Origin: Ricinus communis
Taxonomy: Eukaryota > Streptophyta > Magnoliopsida > Malpighiales > Euphorbiaceae
DNA length: 64,000 nt
NCBI RefSeq assembly: GCF_019578655.1
Contig: NC_063265.1
Coordinates: forward strand, 17,222,285 to 17,286,284
Reading direction: 5' to 3'
The notes under the pieces were generated by a model. It saw only the letters and a list, made by a program, of their open reading frames with translations, had not been told where the DNA came from and made no database searches. This document shows positions 11,882 through 23,569 of this stretch, in pieces. The position numbers and the translations under genes were made by a program. Positions within the stretch are counted from its first letter, which is position 1. Each line of letters starts with the position of its first letter.

Positions 11882-13611
11882 CTGCAATAACTGAAAAGAG
11901 GAAAAACATGGCAATAATTGTTATGCCAATCCAAGAAATAGTAGCACAGCATTCACAATTCTCAGTATACTACATGCCAAACTACACTAAATAACTAAAC
12001 AACGTACAAAATAGTCATATGTAATAAAATATACTGTAGCATAACAGAATGAATTTGTTATTTATTGTTCTCATTACATTGCGTTCCATTATGAACCACC
12101 AGTTTAAATTAAGGAGTGAGTTCATCAAGATGGTCATTGCAAGAGGGGAACGGAGAGTTACTTGTAACAAAGCAAAACAACAAAAACAACACGAAGAGCT
12201 ATCCCCTGGTGTACATTCATATGTTTGAACCCAAAGAAAACAGGAAAATGCACTAGAGTCCCAGATTTAACTCTTGCACACTTTTGTTGCTAATACTAAA
12301 ATTTTATGTTAATGATAATCAAGCAAGGCTCCCTACTCTCTTTGCAAAGGAATAGGAAAGTCATTATGAAGGATTTCTGCCCAAAGAACAGATGAACTAA
12401 AGTTTGAAGGAAGACGGAAGACTGAAATCCTAATTTGTTTTTGAGTTGTACAAATTATAGAAGTCAGGATTGGAATTTGTTTTAGAGGGAAAAAAGAAAA
12501 AAGAAGAAGAAGGTAACCTAAATCAGAAACACTACATTTAAATTATTTCTTCTTGGGAGGTAGTTCAAGTTCACCATCAAACAAATCTTCATCCCCATCC
12601 ATGAACCTGACTCCCATTCAATGAACTTATCCAACTAAAGAAACTACATAAACCATAGACACCAAAATTACATTAAATTCAAATTTCTTATGACTTTAAA
12701 TCCTTGCAAATTCAGGTATACCCTAATGAAGAAACAAGAGAATTTACATGCATGACGAAGATATAGAAAAACATTACAAATGAGAGAAGCGAAAGGCTTA
12801 CATGAGAACCCATAAAAGCAACTTGCATTAACAAGGATGTCTCTCACGCATTATCGCTCCAATAAATAAATGAAAATCTACAGGTGGAAAAAGTGAAAGT
12901 TCATAGTGAAAATACTTGATTAATAAAAGTAGTAAAACTAGACATGATGCAAAATTATTAGACGCTATGTCCACTTTTAGAACTACCCATAGCATTTCAA
13001 GTCATAGATTTAACAAAAGGAAATTGCTTAGCTATAATCTAAGTAACTCATAAGCATTAATAACCGCTTTACTCATCAAAGTTTCCGAGATAACATTATA
13101 TCACACATCACATATCCAATTGAATAATGGTAACATACAACCATCTCAAGTAAAAATACCCACATGCCTATACCTGCACAGGTTTTTAAAGCAAAAAATT
13201 TCTTAAGCTAAAAAACATAAGAAAAGAAAAAACAATCTTTTATATGTATTTACTTAGCGATAATAGTTCCCTACCAGCACATTGTTCATCAAGAGAGATT
13301 AATATCTAATGAAACACAAAACAGGAAGTGGTTTATTCTAAAGAAATAAACAAGCAAAAGGAGTATATACAAAAAGGTGAGAACTTTTTGTAAAAAATGG
13401 GCTAGATAAAGAAAACCAATCTACAGACTAGATATACATTTTGAATTTGACACTCATACATCCAACCCAAGTCCTTCTATACAACAATAAACCCACTTTA
13501 CCAAATACCTAGAAATGCACCATCTTTCAATTAAATCAAGAGTTTGAAACTGAATAAAACATACTGAAGCATGGAAATGAAAAGAGCAAGTTGGAAAAAG
13601 AAAATATATAC
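11882..13611 (-). other. Large leader intron of the BTB/POZ gene
   Basis: On the minus strand a donor GAG|GTATAT (G at 13611) and an acceptor TTATTGCAG|G (ending at 11882) frame a 1.73-kb AT-rich intron between a non-coding first exon and the coding exon. The body shows no transposon. It does hold a 24-codon open frame at 12543-12617 (-), described separately. Inferred from splice-site form and promoter position. Confidence 0.5.
12543..12617 (-). other. Short ORF of coding-like composition inside the BTB leader intron
   Basis: 24 codons from ATG to TAA on the minus strand, ending in the acidic then basic string DLFDGELELPPKKK. A second in-frame ATG is at 12602, and a pyrimidine-containing stretch ending in TCAG lies just upstream. 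It resembles the last exon of some protein or a small peptide more than random AT-rich DNA. I do not recognise it. It may be a remnant exon or chance. Confidence 0.2.
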
Positions 13612-13752
13612 CTCATTTATATTGTTTCTGCATTGATTTTGAATCTGTAGCAGAAGTACATAACATGGTAATTGGCAAACCTTAACTGCTGGCTGCCTCT
13701 CTCTCGAGTCTCATCCTCTAGAGAGAAACACCGCCTCTCTCTCTCTGTAGCG
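13612..13752 (-). other. Non-coding first exon of the BTB/POZ gene (predicted)
   Basis: Region between the predicted start site (about 30 bases from the TATA-like motif at 13782-13789) and the donor at 13611. It has the CT/GA-rich makeup of a plant leader. The right edge is approximate. Confidence 0.4.
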
Positions 13753-13781
13753 TCAACTTCAAGTGGATTTCTGGGTGAGCC

Positions 13782-13789
13782 TATTTATT
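13782..13789 (-). promoter_or_regulatory. TATA-like box of the BTB/POZ gene
   Basis: On the minus strand the motif reads AATAAATAG, in a locally GC-richer promoter-like stretch directly before the predicted first exon. Confidence 0.4.
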
Positions 13790-13799
13790 CGCTTTGGGC

Positions 13800-14422
13800 T
13801 TTATCCACCATCCTGGACTGCACTATTCATACCCATTTTAGCTTTTCATTTTTATTTTTATTTTTGTTTAATTTTAAATTACACTTTTAAATATAACCTT
13901 ATCTCTCTTTTCATTCTTTTGGTTGTTTCATGGCACAACAAGAACTAAAAGTTCTTAGCATATAAAAGTGAAGTACGCATCTTTTCAACATGTTCATTGC
14001 AAGCTCATATAAAACAGTCTTTTTTTTTTTTTTTTTCTAACATGTCATAAAATTACGAAAGAGAATGACATATAAATGTATTAATAATGTCTTACTAATT
14101 ATTTAAGTAATTAAGTTAATTTAGTAATTTATTAAATATATATTTACAATTTAAAATTTATTTAGTATAAATCTAATTTTAGATGTCCAATTTTATTAGA
14201 ATTTTAAATTAGCAATAATTTTAGTTTAAAAAATATTTTAATTATTTTTTAAATATTATATTAACTAATAATTATATCTTTTAAATGTAATAATTTTTTA
14301 TTCTAAACGATAACATACTAACTCTAATTTTCTTAAAATAAAGGTGTGCATTGCCCAAAGAAATACTTTTATTTCTTTATATCTTCTTGTTGCATATCAT
14401 GAGAGGAAAGGGAAGGTCATGA
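13800..14422. other. AT-rich intergenic DNA before LTR element A
   Basis: Very AT-rich, with a T17-like run near 14021-14037. No gene seen. At 14423 the sequence switches abruptly to LTR sequence, marking the truncation point of element A. Confidence 0.55.
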
Positions 14423-14596
14423 CAGACCGAATTAGTTATGTAAAATTTAATTGTTAAGATAATTGTGGCATCAGAAAAATGAGATTGAAATTTATTTAAG
14501 TCAGTGAGTGTCAGGCTTACTACGGGATTTGATAGCCTTACGCCTACCCATTCCCTAGTGCCGGTCATGGGCCCACAGATAGGGTCGTGACAAAGT

Positions 14597-14608
14597 TGGT
14601 ATCAGAGC
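14597..14608 (+). other. Primer-binding site of element A
   Basis: TGGTATCAGAGC lies four bases after the 5' LTR end (TGACA, ending at 14592). It is the standard plant PBS, complementary to the 3' end of initiator methionine tRNA, and primes minus-strand synthesis. Confidence 0.9.
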
Positions 14609-16054
14609 TTAGGTTTAGATTTCCTTCGACCTAGGCTAAGATTCTTGGTACTAGGGAGCTAGGATCAAGTATGTCTTATTGTTTTCATTGACTCCAGTGT
14701 CTCAGCTTTCACTGTTAGAGAGTCTGTCATTCTTTTCTTGTGAGCTTGTCATTGATGCTGTGTTGAGAACGAGCATTGTAGCAATGGGAAGATCTGAAGC
14801 GCGATAAACTCGTGTTGTTTCTTCAAATGATTAGTGCAAGCGGGCCCTTGGATGCTTCATTTGTTGTTTCGATTGTGGGCACTGCAGTCAGATTTAGTGC
14901 AGAGGGAGGTTGCAGTCATGTTATGAACTGCCTCGTCATCGCATCAAGCATCGCCTTAATGAGTAGCCCGAAGTTAATGTGTGGGAAGTCGAGCAGAGGT
15001 CAGAGTATTTATGGTTGAGTTTTGTGGTTATAAGAAGCTTAAGAAAGGTGGTAGGAGTATTTTCGGACGCTCGGAATTCAAAGAAACTTAAGCGAAGATT
15101 ATATATTTTTATAAATAGAACAAGTGTTTTAAAATACAATATTGCACCCAGTCCCGAAAGCATTCATTATGGCATTTCACTATAGGCATACACAATTTCA
15201 TTTTTAGGACATGCATCATACATCGTGCATTACAATCCTTGGTGATAGGGGGCATCATCACCCTGGTGCGCGATATTGTAAAATTTTATATAAAGGAACC
15301 ATTAGAGATTTTACGATTTTATAAAGTATTATTTTTAGAATATAATAAATTTTTATCAATGATGATTATAAAGCGAATAAATGAGTAAACCTTTTAAAGT
15401 AAATGGTGTCAGCTTAGAATTCTCTGGATGACGAGCTGAGCTGTTGTAAGGGTGAGTCTGTGAAGCAGTAGGCCCCATGTTAGATTATAGAGAAGACTTA
15501 TGGATTCCAATCGAAAAGAAAATTTGTATCAGGATGGCATGGTTTGTATCGGTTATGAAAACCAGATGGATGGTATGTCGTGGATGATGTGATGTGGATG
15601 TTAAGGATTTTCTGTACGTGCAAGGGACATGTCATTAGGAAGGGAGTTGGTGACTGGATTTTTGGCAGGATCAGAGTTGGCCCTTCTTATGGGGACCCTT
15701 TGGATTTGTCGGCAGGTTGGTGAGGTGGCATGCAAGTTGGACTTGCCACTAAATAATGTTCTTTGAGGTTCGTAGGTCTTTGTTGAGGAAGTGTATTCTC
15801 GATCTTTGCTCGTGTTGAACCCTCAGTGTGTGGAAGTAAGTGAAGATTTGGTTTTTGAGGAGCAGTAAGTCAGGATCGCGGATTCTCAAGTTCGCCAGTT
15901 TTGTTTAAGGATTTTGTCGATGAGTCTTGTGGTTGAGTTTATTCCTTCCGAGGAAAGTTTCCGAGAAGTCAAGGTTAAGATGAGAGGTTCCTAATTAGTT
16001 TCAGTCTTGAGTGAAGCCCCTTTTTCTTTTAAAATTCGAGGACAAATTTTTGTT

Positions 16055-16067
16055 AAGGAGGGGAGAA
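16055..16067 (+). other. Polypurine tract of element A
   Basis: AAGGAGGGGAGAA directly abuts the TG that opens the 3' LTR. It primes plus-strand synthesis in LTR retroelements. Confidence 0.8.
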
Positions 16068-18908
16068 TGTAATACCCGGAATTTTTATTTAATAATGATA
16101 ATATTAATAATAATTAATAAATGAGTTTTTATATAAATTAATTTTAGCTTTGTTTTTATTCGGTTTAATTGGAATGATTTAAACGTAATTTTGAAAATTT
16201 AATATTAGACAAATAGAGAAGTTATTTCTATACCCAATTAGTCTGATTTTTAAGGAGTTAATTAAGTAAATTATTTGAGGAATAAATTATAATTTTGGTT
16301 ATTCAAATTTTTTCCAAATGTATATGTATATATATATAAATAAAAATTATATATTGAAGAATTATGGAAGAGTTGTAAAGGATGTTTTTATAAAAGAAAT
16401 TCCTTGCGGAAATTGGTTATTTAATTTAATCGTGTATTAGGACTAAATTGAAAATTTATTTTGGGATGAGGACTAAAAGTAAAATTTTATTATTATGGGG
16501 GTTTAACGAAAATTTGTATGTTTAGTATTTTTGTAAATAAATATGTCGGTCATGGGTATATTAGTAATTTTATATTTTCAATAAATCTAATTTGGCCCAA
16601 ATTAAATAGTTAGGGGCTTAATTGAAAGGCTAAAGAAAAGTTTGGAGGTTAATTGGAAATTCTGCAGGGTAAAATTTTCATAATTTAAAAATTTTCATAA
16701 TTTGATATGAAGAAGAAAGAAAAGAAAGGAAGAGAAGAGAGATATAGTGGAGAGAGAGAGGAAGCAGAAGAAGAAGAAGGAGGCGCGGCGTGGTGGCGGC
16801 CGGGGGAGCATAACCAACGGTGTCTGTTGTATCGGCAAGCGATGGCGGCAGCGAGGCAGCAAGGAATCATCGAAGCGGCGATTGGCGGTCGTTCGAGCCG
16901 CTTCCGTGCCTTATCGGTCAATCTCGGTGGTGATCGGCTTCCCTTGGCGAGAGCTTCCTTTTAGCGGTGGTGGCATCGATTTTGGTAGCCGGAGAAGGGA
17001 GTTTCGATGAAGTAGGCGGCAGCTGCGTTTTTCAGCTTTTTCGGTGAGCTCCGGCGGAGGATGGACGATCGGAGGACGTATCCCGACTCTCCTCAGCTCA
17101 AGCTTCACAATGGCACCGGTTTCATGGCGATCAGACTTCGTTTGCAAATTGACGGCCGAGATTGTTCGCAAATCTCTCCGGATGATCGGGGGTCAGACCG
17201 GAAAATCGAAAGCGGGGATCGTCATCAGCGCGTCCTTTTCGAGTTCGATAGTGTGTTTGGATCGTCGATCGGACTCCGGCGGTTGGAAGCGAGTCAACCG
17301 AGCGATCAAGCGTCTCGGTAATTTTTTCTTTGGCCCGTTGATTTTGGAATTCTTGGTTTAATTGTATGTTTATTGAATTGTGTTGAATATTAGAAAATAT
17401 TATGTGTTAAAATATTTGTTGTCGGACTGCCTGCCTTAGTTGTGTTTTATGATGTGTAGCGGAGTCGGGAAATTAGTGAAGTCTCAGGGACTCGACTCCC
17501 GTTAAAATGAATTATTGATTATCCGGAGTGTTTCCTGGTAGGTCCTGGCCCGTTTTACAAGGGGTAAATATCCGTAATTTAGGAGAGGTTATGCCGAATT
17601 TCCGGCAGATTCCTAGAGTCTAATTTAAATTTAGACAGTTTACTCTAGGGTCTAAGTTTAGAAAAAATTTACGAATGTCTATTAATCATATATATTTTGT
17701 TACTAGATAATTCAGCATTCCCGCTAGCTCCACCCGAAGCGTAGGAGCGGACTGCGGAACATGTCAAATCTGTGAGTTAAAGTCACTTAATCGTTGCACT
17801 ATTGCTAAGTCTGAATTTAATATGCTATTTTAGAAATTTATGCTTAATATGATTATTAGTATTGCAATATAAATAAATTTCACTTGATTATTAATTATTG
17901 AAAATAATAAAAATATTATTATTAGTAATGTTATAATAATACAAACGTTATTAATTTTTTCACACAAATTGCACGTTGCTTGACCCTAAATTTTTTATCT
18001 TTATTTCGATATGTGTTGAATGATTTCATTAGATAATGATATTTATTAAATGTGATAATTGCGATTTGGGAAATGGTTTTCGTAGAACATGCCACCTAAT
18101 GGGGCGTGCGCACCGGTAATGATCATGGACAGGTAATAAGATTATTATGAGTTTTGCCCTGATCGAGCATGGCTCTCTGGGCTGAATTGAGTAAATTGCC
18201 GAAGGTAAGGTCCCTGGTCGAGCAATGCTCTCTGGACGCCGGCTTGGTTGGAATCAAGTGTTCAGGCTGGAGGTAAGGACCCTGGTTGAGCTTTGCTCTC
18301 TGGGCGCCAGACCTGTTGGATTAAGAGAACCGAAAGGCTACTAGAATTTGGGGTTAGGGTTCTACTGAGCCACTCGTCCCGTAAAAGTAAAAATATATTT
18401 TTATTTATTTTTTTTATTTTTTTATGATTTATATTTATGTTCAGGGTTTGATATACTGATTCGAATAATTAATATTTTTTGTGAAGACTGAAATAGTCTC
18501 TAGATTATTTGATTTTAACTCACTCTCGAGACTGAGAGTCTCAATTTATTTTATTTTTTTCAGATTCGTGACTGCTAGTCTTCCCGCGACTCTTAATCAG
18601 TAACCCGACTCCTTCATCATTGGGTGGTGTATTCGATTTGATATATTAATTTGTAAAATCTTAAATTCTCCGCAGTAGTAATAGTAGATGTATCAGTTGT
18701 AAATTTTTTGAGTTTCGGGTCTCGCCAAATTCTTCTGGCAGACCGAATTAGTTATGTAAAATTTAATTGTTAAGATAATTGTGGCATCAGAAAAATGAGA
18801 TTGAGATTTATTTAAGTCAGTGAGTGTCAAGCTTACTACGGGATTCAGTGGTTTTACGCCTACCCATTCCCTAGTGCCAGTCACATGCCCATATATGGGG
18901 TCGTGACA
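16068..18908 (+). repeat. 3' LTR of element A
   Basis: Starts TGTAATACCCGG and ends GGGTCGTGACA. It holds a GC-rich block (about 16780-17320), an inverted repeat around GGAGTCGGG/CCCG (near 17460), three tandem 'ccctggtcgagc..gctctct' modules (about 18155-18320) and a pyrimidine-rich CAG at 18561-18563. It is closest to LTR C at 59840. The base after the LTR begins TAATC; the matching left target copy is lost with the 5' truncation. Confidence 0.88.
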
Positions 18909-20223
18909 TAATCAATATAAAAGTAAGAATTGGTCCTTGAATTTCAAAGCTAATATCAAATTTTATAAAAATAAAATAAGATCCAAAAAGAAAAAATAAA
19001 TTTTAAAAAATTTATTATTGTTAATATAAAGAAATATATAAAACAAAATAACAAACGCCTCCTTAATTGATGGATAGGGTATTCCTAATTTATGCTTCTT
19101 TATCTTTCAGTTATATGTCAATTGTTGGGTTTAGTAATGCAAATATTATTGTCAACTAAAATACAAAATCCTTTGTAGAAGGAATAAAATTCTAATAATT
19201 TTCTTTTGAATAGAATAAAATTCTTATAATTGAATAAGACTTTGACCAAAAAAACTCAATATTCAAACACAAGCTTGATACAGAACTGATTTATATATAA
19301 TATAAAAATTACTGAAAACAATTGTTGTCAGATAGGCGTTAACCATATATTGGCATTATCATTGTAGACTTACATTTATTGTAAATAAATATGATTATTT
19401 AGTATATTTAATAGAAATAGTATGTAAAAGTAAAATAATTAATTTATTAAATAAAATATTTGGTAGGTCTTCTAAGGAAAGAACCGCCCACCAAATAAAT
19501 GGCCAAAGTAGAATGAAAACCTCATTTACAACCCAAAATGTTGATTTTTAAGCAAAGAAAATTCTGAATTTTTAGGAGAGTGGAGTATAGTTTGCTTCAA
19601 CTGTGGCTTGCTAGAGTAGTTTTCTTCAATTTTCTCTTCTTCTTCTTCTTCTTTTTTATATGGTCTAAAATGTCACCCCCACATTCAAGAAGATTTGCAT
19701 TAAAATTTGACATTGCATTGAGACCATAATCAGCTTCATCTTTAGGTGCTCAGGGTGAACTTGAGTTGGGAATGAGGCAGATTGGCATGCCAATTGCTTC
19801 TTTCTATTTTAAATTCTTTTCTTTTCACCTTATTTATATTTATTGATTTATCGATATAGTATCGAAATATATTAGCGTATTTAATTTATATTTTAATTTA
19901 AATAAAAATTTTAAAATTATCCTTTTTCTCAACTAAAATACAGTTCAACACTCAAAAATGAAATTGGCTGAAAGAAATGCACAGGTATGCATAAACTACT
20001 TTTATCATTTTCATGGACTGGCCAAATTGAATTTTTTAATATATTATATATATATATACAAGTATTGAGCAGTTCAAAGTGGTTCAAAAGCTGCTGAGTA
20101 CACTTAATGTAGTCTTGTGTATAAAAAGAATGCTTAACATTGACATTCAATAATCTAAAGATTGCCCTTTTCTAAAAAGAAAAAGAAGAATAATTTTTTA
20201 AACATTGGCATACGTTAATTTCA

Positions 20224-20301
<78 letters not shown>

Positions 20302-22637
20302 CCCTTATTTATATTTCATTTTTCAAGTAGTTTTTGCGTGATGGCCGTGCTCTAGAGCCATGACCAGATTCAAGTCTTCCGACCATTAATATGGCTTGTT
20401 ATTATTATTATTATTTCTTATTTGCATAAGAATAAGGTTCCACCCATTAATAGATATTTAAATATGAACTTCTATCCGTATAAAATATAAATACCTAATT
20501 ATAAATATATTATTTTCTATTCCTGTCTTGAAACTAATTAGATTATTAATATATATCATATATGAATCCATTAATATTATTATATACAAAAATTTATAAA
20601 TATTTGACTGTTACCGAAAACCCTAACCACAAAAAGGGTGTTTGGTACAGTTATTGAAGAGGAGTTGATAGTTGCTTAGTTTCAAATAATTATTCTAGCG
20701 TGTTTAATAATTCTTTTTGAATGATTGCTGGTAATTATATCAATTTCGAATTATATTTTTTTTATGAATAACTTTATTAATTTGAATATAATGATTATAT
20801 TCTTTTTTATATTTAAAATTTTAAAATAAAAACTCCAAAAAATCATGCCCCTCTCTTTATTCAATCTTGATATTTTTCTTTTTTATATTTGGCATAAGAC
20901 TATTCTCTGAATTGTTATTTCATCAACAACGACCCACATGTATTATTCTTTTCCTTTTATTTTAGCTTTTATAGTTGTCACAGTTGTTTTCAGATTAAAA
21001 TTTTTTCACTCTTGAATATCTCATAATAAATTATTATAATTATTCTACTCAATAGTTTCTTATCATTATTATTTTTTATTTCTATTTATTTATTAAATTG
21101 GTAACACTGCTATAAAAATAATTTTAAAAAATAATATATATATATATATATATATATTAAAACTATTAACAATAATAACTATATATAATTTTATCAGATA
21201 CAATCATCAATTAATTATTAGCTATAATTATTAATTACCGACTACTGACAAGAGTTATTGAACAAATATTAAAAGAGAAGATCTCGTGGTTCGTGAATGG
21301 AAATTATTTTCCATTTGTGTTTTTCTTTTCCTTTATCCGAAAGCCAAAAAGAAAATTAAAAAAAAAAAGAAAAAGAAAAAAGAAGTTATCAGAGACTAAA
21401 GTCAATGGTTGAAAAAGAGAGGTATTGGAGAGTGAGTTAGGGTATGTGCTAAAACAGAAAGCGGATTTATGTGTTGAGTGGTAAAGGGAGTAGAGTGATG
21501 AGATGAGACAAACAAACAAACAAACAACAAAAGTGGATCCGGAAGCATCGAAATTCAAAGAAATATTATATGTTCTGTTCTGTAATAGCTAATTAATTAA
21601 TTAATTAATATAATTTTGGATGACCAAGCCGACATTTTTGGCCAAAGAAAAACCTTACAAAGGCTCTGTAGAAATTTATCCAACACGCCATTTTTGTTGC
21701 AACTTGTAGTGGTTTCTTTTTTCTTAGCAATTTATGTTTCTCTTTCTAGACTGTCAAGTGATGTCCAAACTTGTGTATCTCATCAAACGGTCTCTGCTGC
21801 CTTAAGGTCTTAAGCTAAATTATACAAAAAATATATTAATATCATATTTGACGTCAAATAATAAATTCACTGAAAAGACACTGTCACCTGTTAGAATTAA
21901 ATTGTTTTTTTGTACCCATCCGATTATTAATCTTAGTAAAACAAAGAAAAATTCATTGTGATATCTTTTCAAATTCTTGAGTTAATTAGCAATAAAATGG
22001 TTATTTATAATTTCTTTTTAAAAATAAATAGCTACATGGTAGGACTATTATTTAGAAAAATAAATAGATTTTCTTACTTTCACTTTTAATTTTCTAATTC
22101 TAAAATCTTTCTATTTTATACGCCTTTTATTAAGATATATTCTAAAATTTTGATTTTTTTCTTAATTTTAAATAAAAATTGACTCAAACCAAAGTACTCG
22201 ATTTGGTTTGATTTTCGGTTTTATTTCAGTTTTACTCACCACTAATCTCTTTTATTTTTAAAAAATAGAAAAAAGTAATAAATTACAATCTAATTTGATT
22301 AATTTATTAATCCCCTCTGTTAAATTTTGGATTGATTTGAAGTAGCTTTCCAGATTTGGTCAGGGTTTCCGATCATCTTTTTGTTCTTTTGACTTATATA
22401 AGCTATTAACAATAGTATATATTGTCTCAAAGCCTTATTATTTGTGCACAAACTTTCCTAGTGAAAATGAAATGATATAATGTAATATATGGAATGACCA
22501 TATTATATAGAGTAACTGACTTGAGTCTAATAAACAAATTTAGTAAAATATGAATGATATCTGATTGCATACCACCGCCTACCTCATTACCTTTTCAATT
22601 GTTTGAATACTCTTCGTTATGTTTAAAACTTTACCGT
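18909..22637. other. AT-rich intergenic DNA
   Basis: No gene seen. A (TA)n array is at 20225-20297. The open frame at 21616-21813 has no ATG and is rejected. A 'GGGTGTTTGGTA' near 20636 resembles a common plant DNA-transposon end, but I found no convincing partner. Confidence 0.55.
20225..20297. repeat. (TA)36 microsatellite
   Basis: An uninterrupted TA run of about 73 bases. It is likely length-variable and can extrude as a cruciform. No gene is close. Confidence 0.95.
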
Positions 22638-22644
22638 TAATACT

Positions 22645-23562
22645 TAGGCTAAATACATAAATACCACTTTGATTGGTTTTTACAATTCGTCTTTTAAACT
22701 CAATTTTGATTTATTTAGATTTCTCAAATTTACAGATTATTGTTTTTAACCATTTTACTAACAGTAATAATAAAAAATTAATATTCTCACTAACTGTGTT
22801 ATTTATAATAGATAAAATATATAATTGAGCTTTTAAATTTGTCATATTTTTATAATTAGCTTCTAAACTTAATTTTGCTTCAATTAGACATATAAACATC
22901 ATGTTTTTATTTATTACATTGCTTGTTGTATATTATAATTATTTTTTTAATTTAATTAAATAAAATAAAAAATATAATTTTTAAAAAACTAAAATAAACC
23001 ATTATAATCCTTCAGTTTTTCTGTTATCGAGAATTTTTTTTTATGCACATAGGCGTAACTAATAACGGTAGCAAGAAAATGTTTAACAAATGATCAAAAA
23101 ATGGGTGAATTTTGTTTAAGAACTAATATTCACTATTTTTTTTTCTCAATTTATATTATTTATTTATTTTATATTTTAACTATATTATTATTGTATTTGA
23201 AGTTATGCATCTTTTAAATGGTGTAAGATACACGCATATAACGCGTGTGATTGAATGGGTTAAAAATAATAACCTGTAAAGTTGAGAGGTCCAATTGAAT
23301 TAGAGTTGACTTTGAGAGGAAAATTGCAAAAATAAAATAAATTCAAGAAGCTATTTATGTATTTATTTATTATTTTATATTATAAATATTATTATCTTAT
23401 TCGAATTTACGCGCTTTTTAGATAGCATAACACACATGCGCATGATGTCTGTAACTGAATGGTTAAAAATAATAACCTATAAAATTAAGAAGTCTAATTG
23501 AATCAAATTCGAGTTTGGAGCGCTAATTGTAAAAGCCGAATAAATTCAAGAGACCTTTATTC
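22645..23562. mobile_element. Foldback/MULE-like DNA element with duplicated arms
   Basis: About 0.9 kb with four related modules: two inverted on the left (about 22673-22765 and 22836-22905) and two direct on the right (about 23255-23345 and 23455-23555). The reverse complement of the first left module reads closely with the last right module, sharing the order ATGGTTAAAAA, GAAATCTAA/AAGTCTAA, GAGTTT, AATTGTAAAA. Each arm thus carries an internal duplication, as in foldback or MULE-like elements. TAATACT lies just outside both ends (22638-22644 and 23563-23569) and may be a decayed target duplication. No transposase is visible, so it is non-autonomous. Family is uncertain. Confidence 0.65.
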
Positions 23563-23569
23563 TAATACT

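Larger units (their letters stand above)
14423..18908 (+). mobile_element. LTR retroelement A, 5'-truncated, non-autonomous
   Basis: Contains the last 170 bases of a 5' LTR (14423-14592), an interior of about 1.5 kb and a full 3' LTR (16068-18908, 2841 bp). The 5' fragment matches the 3' LTR end, starting at CAGACCGAATTAG. The interior begins with a primer-binding site complementary to initiator tRNA-Met and ends in a purine-rich tract. I see no gag, protease, RT, RNase H or integrase. The only pol trace is a short KFEDKF-like string before the purine tract, as in the C-terminus of Tekay/Del-type Ty3 elements. About 2.7 kb of the 5' LTR is missing. It cannot encode its own movement. The family link to Ty3/gypsy is inferred from PBS, long LTRs and that tail. 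Confidence 0.85.

Noticed and set aside
20636..21250. Possible DNA transposon with GGGTGTTTGGTA end
   Set aside because: A matching inverted right end could not be found by eye. A similar 'GGTGTTTGATA' at about 29690 with 'TACCAAACAC' near 30160 is suggestive but too weak to call.
21616..21813. 65-codon frame with a hydrophobic segment
   Set aside because: It starts at TTG and has no ATG anywhere in the frame, no known domain, and sits in AT-rich repeat DNA.
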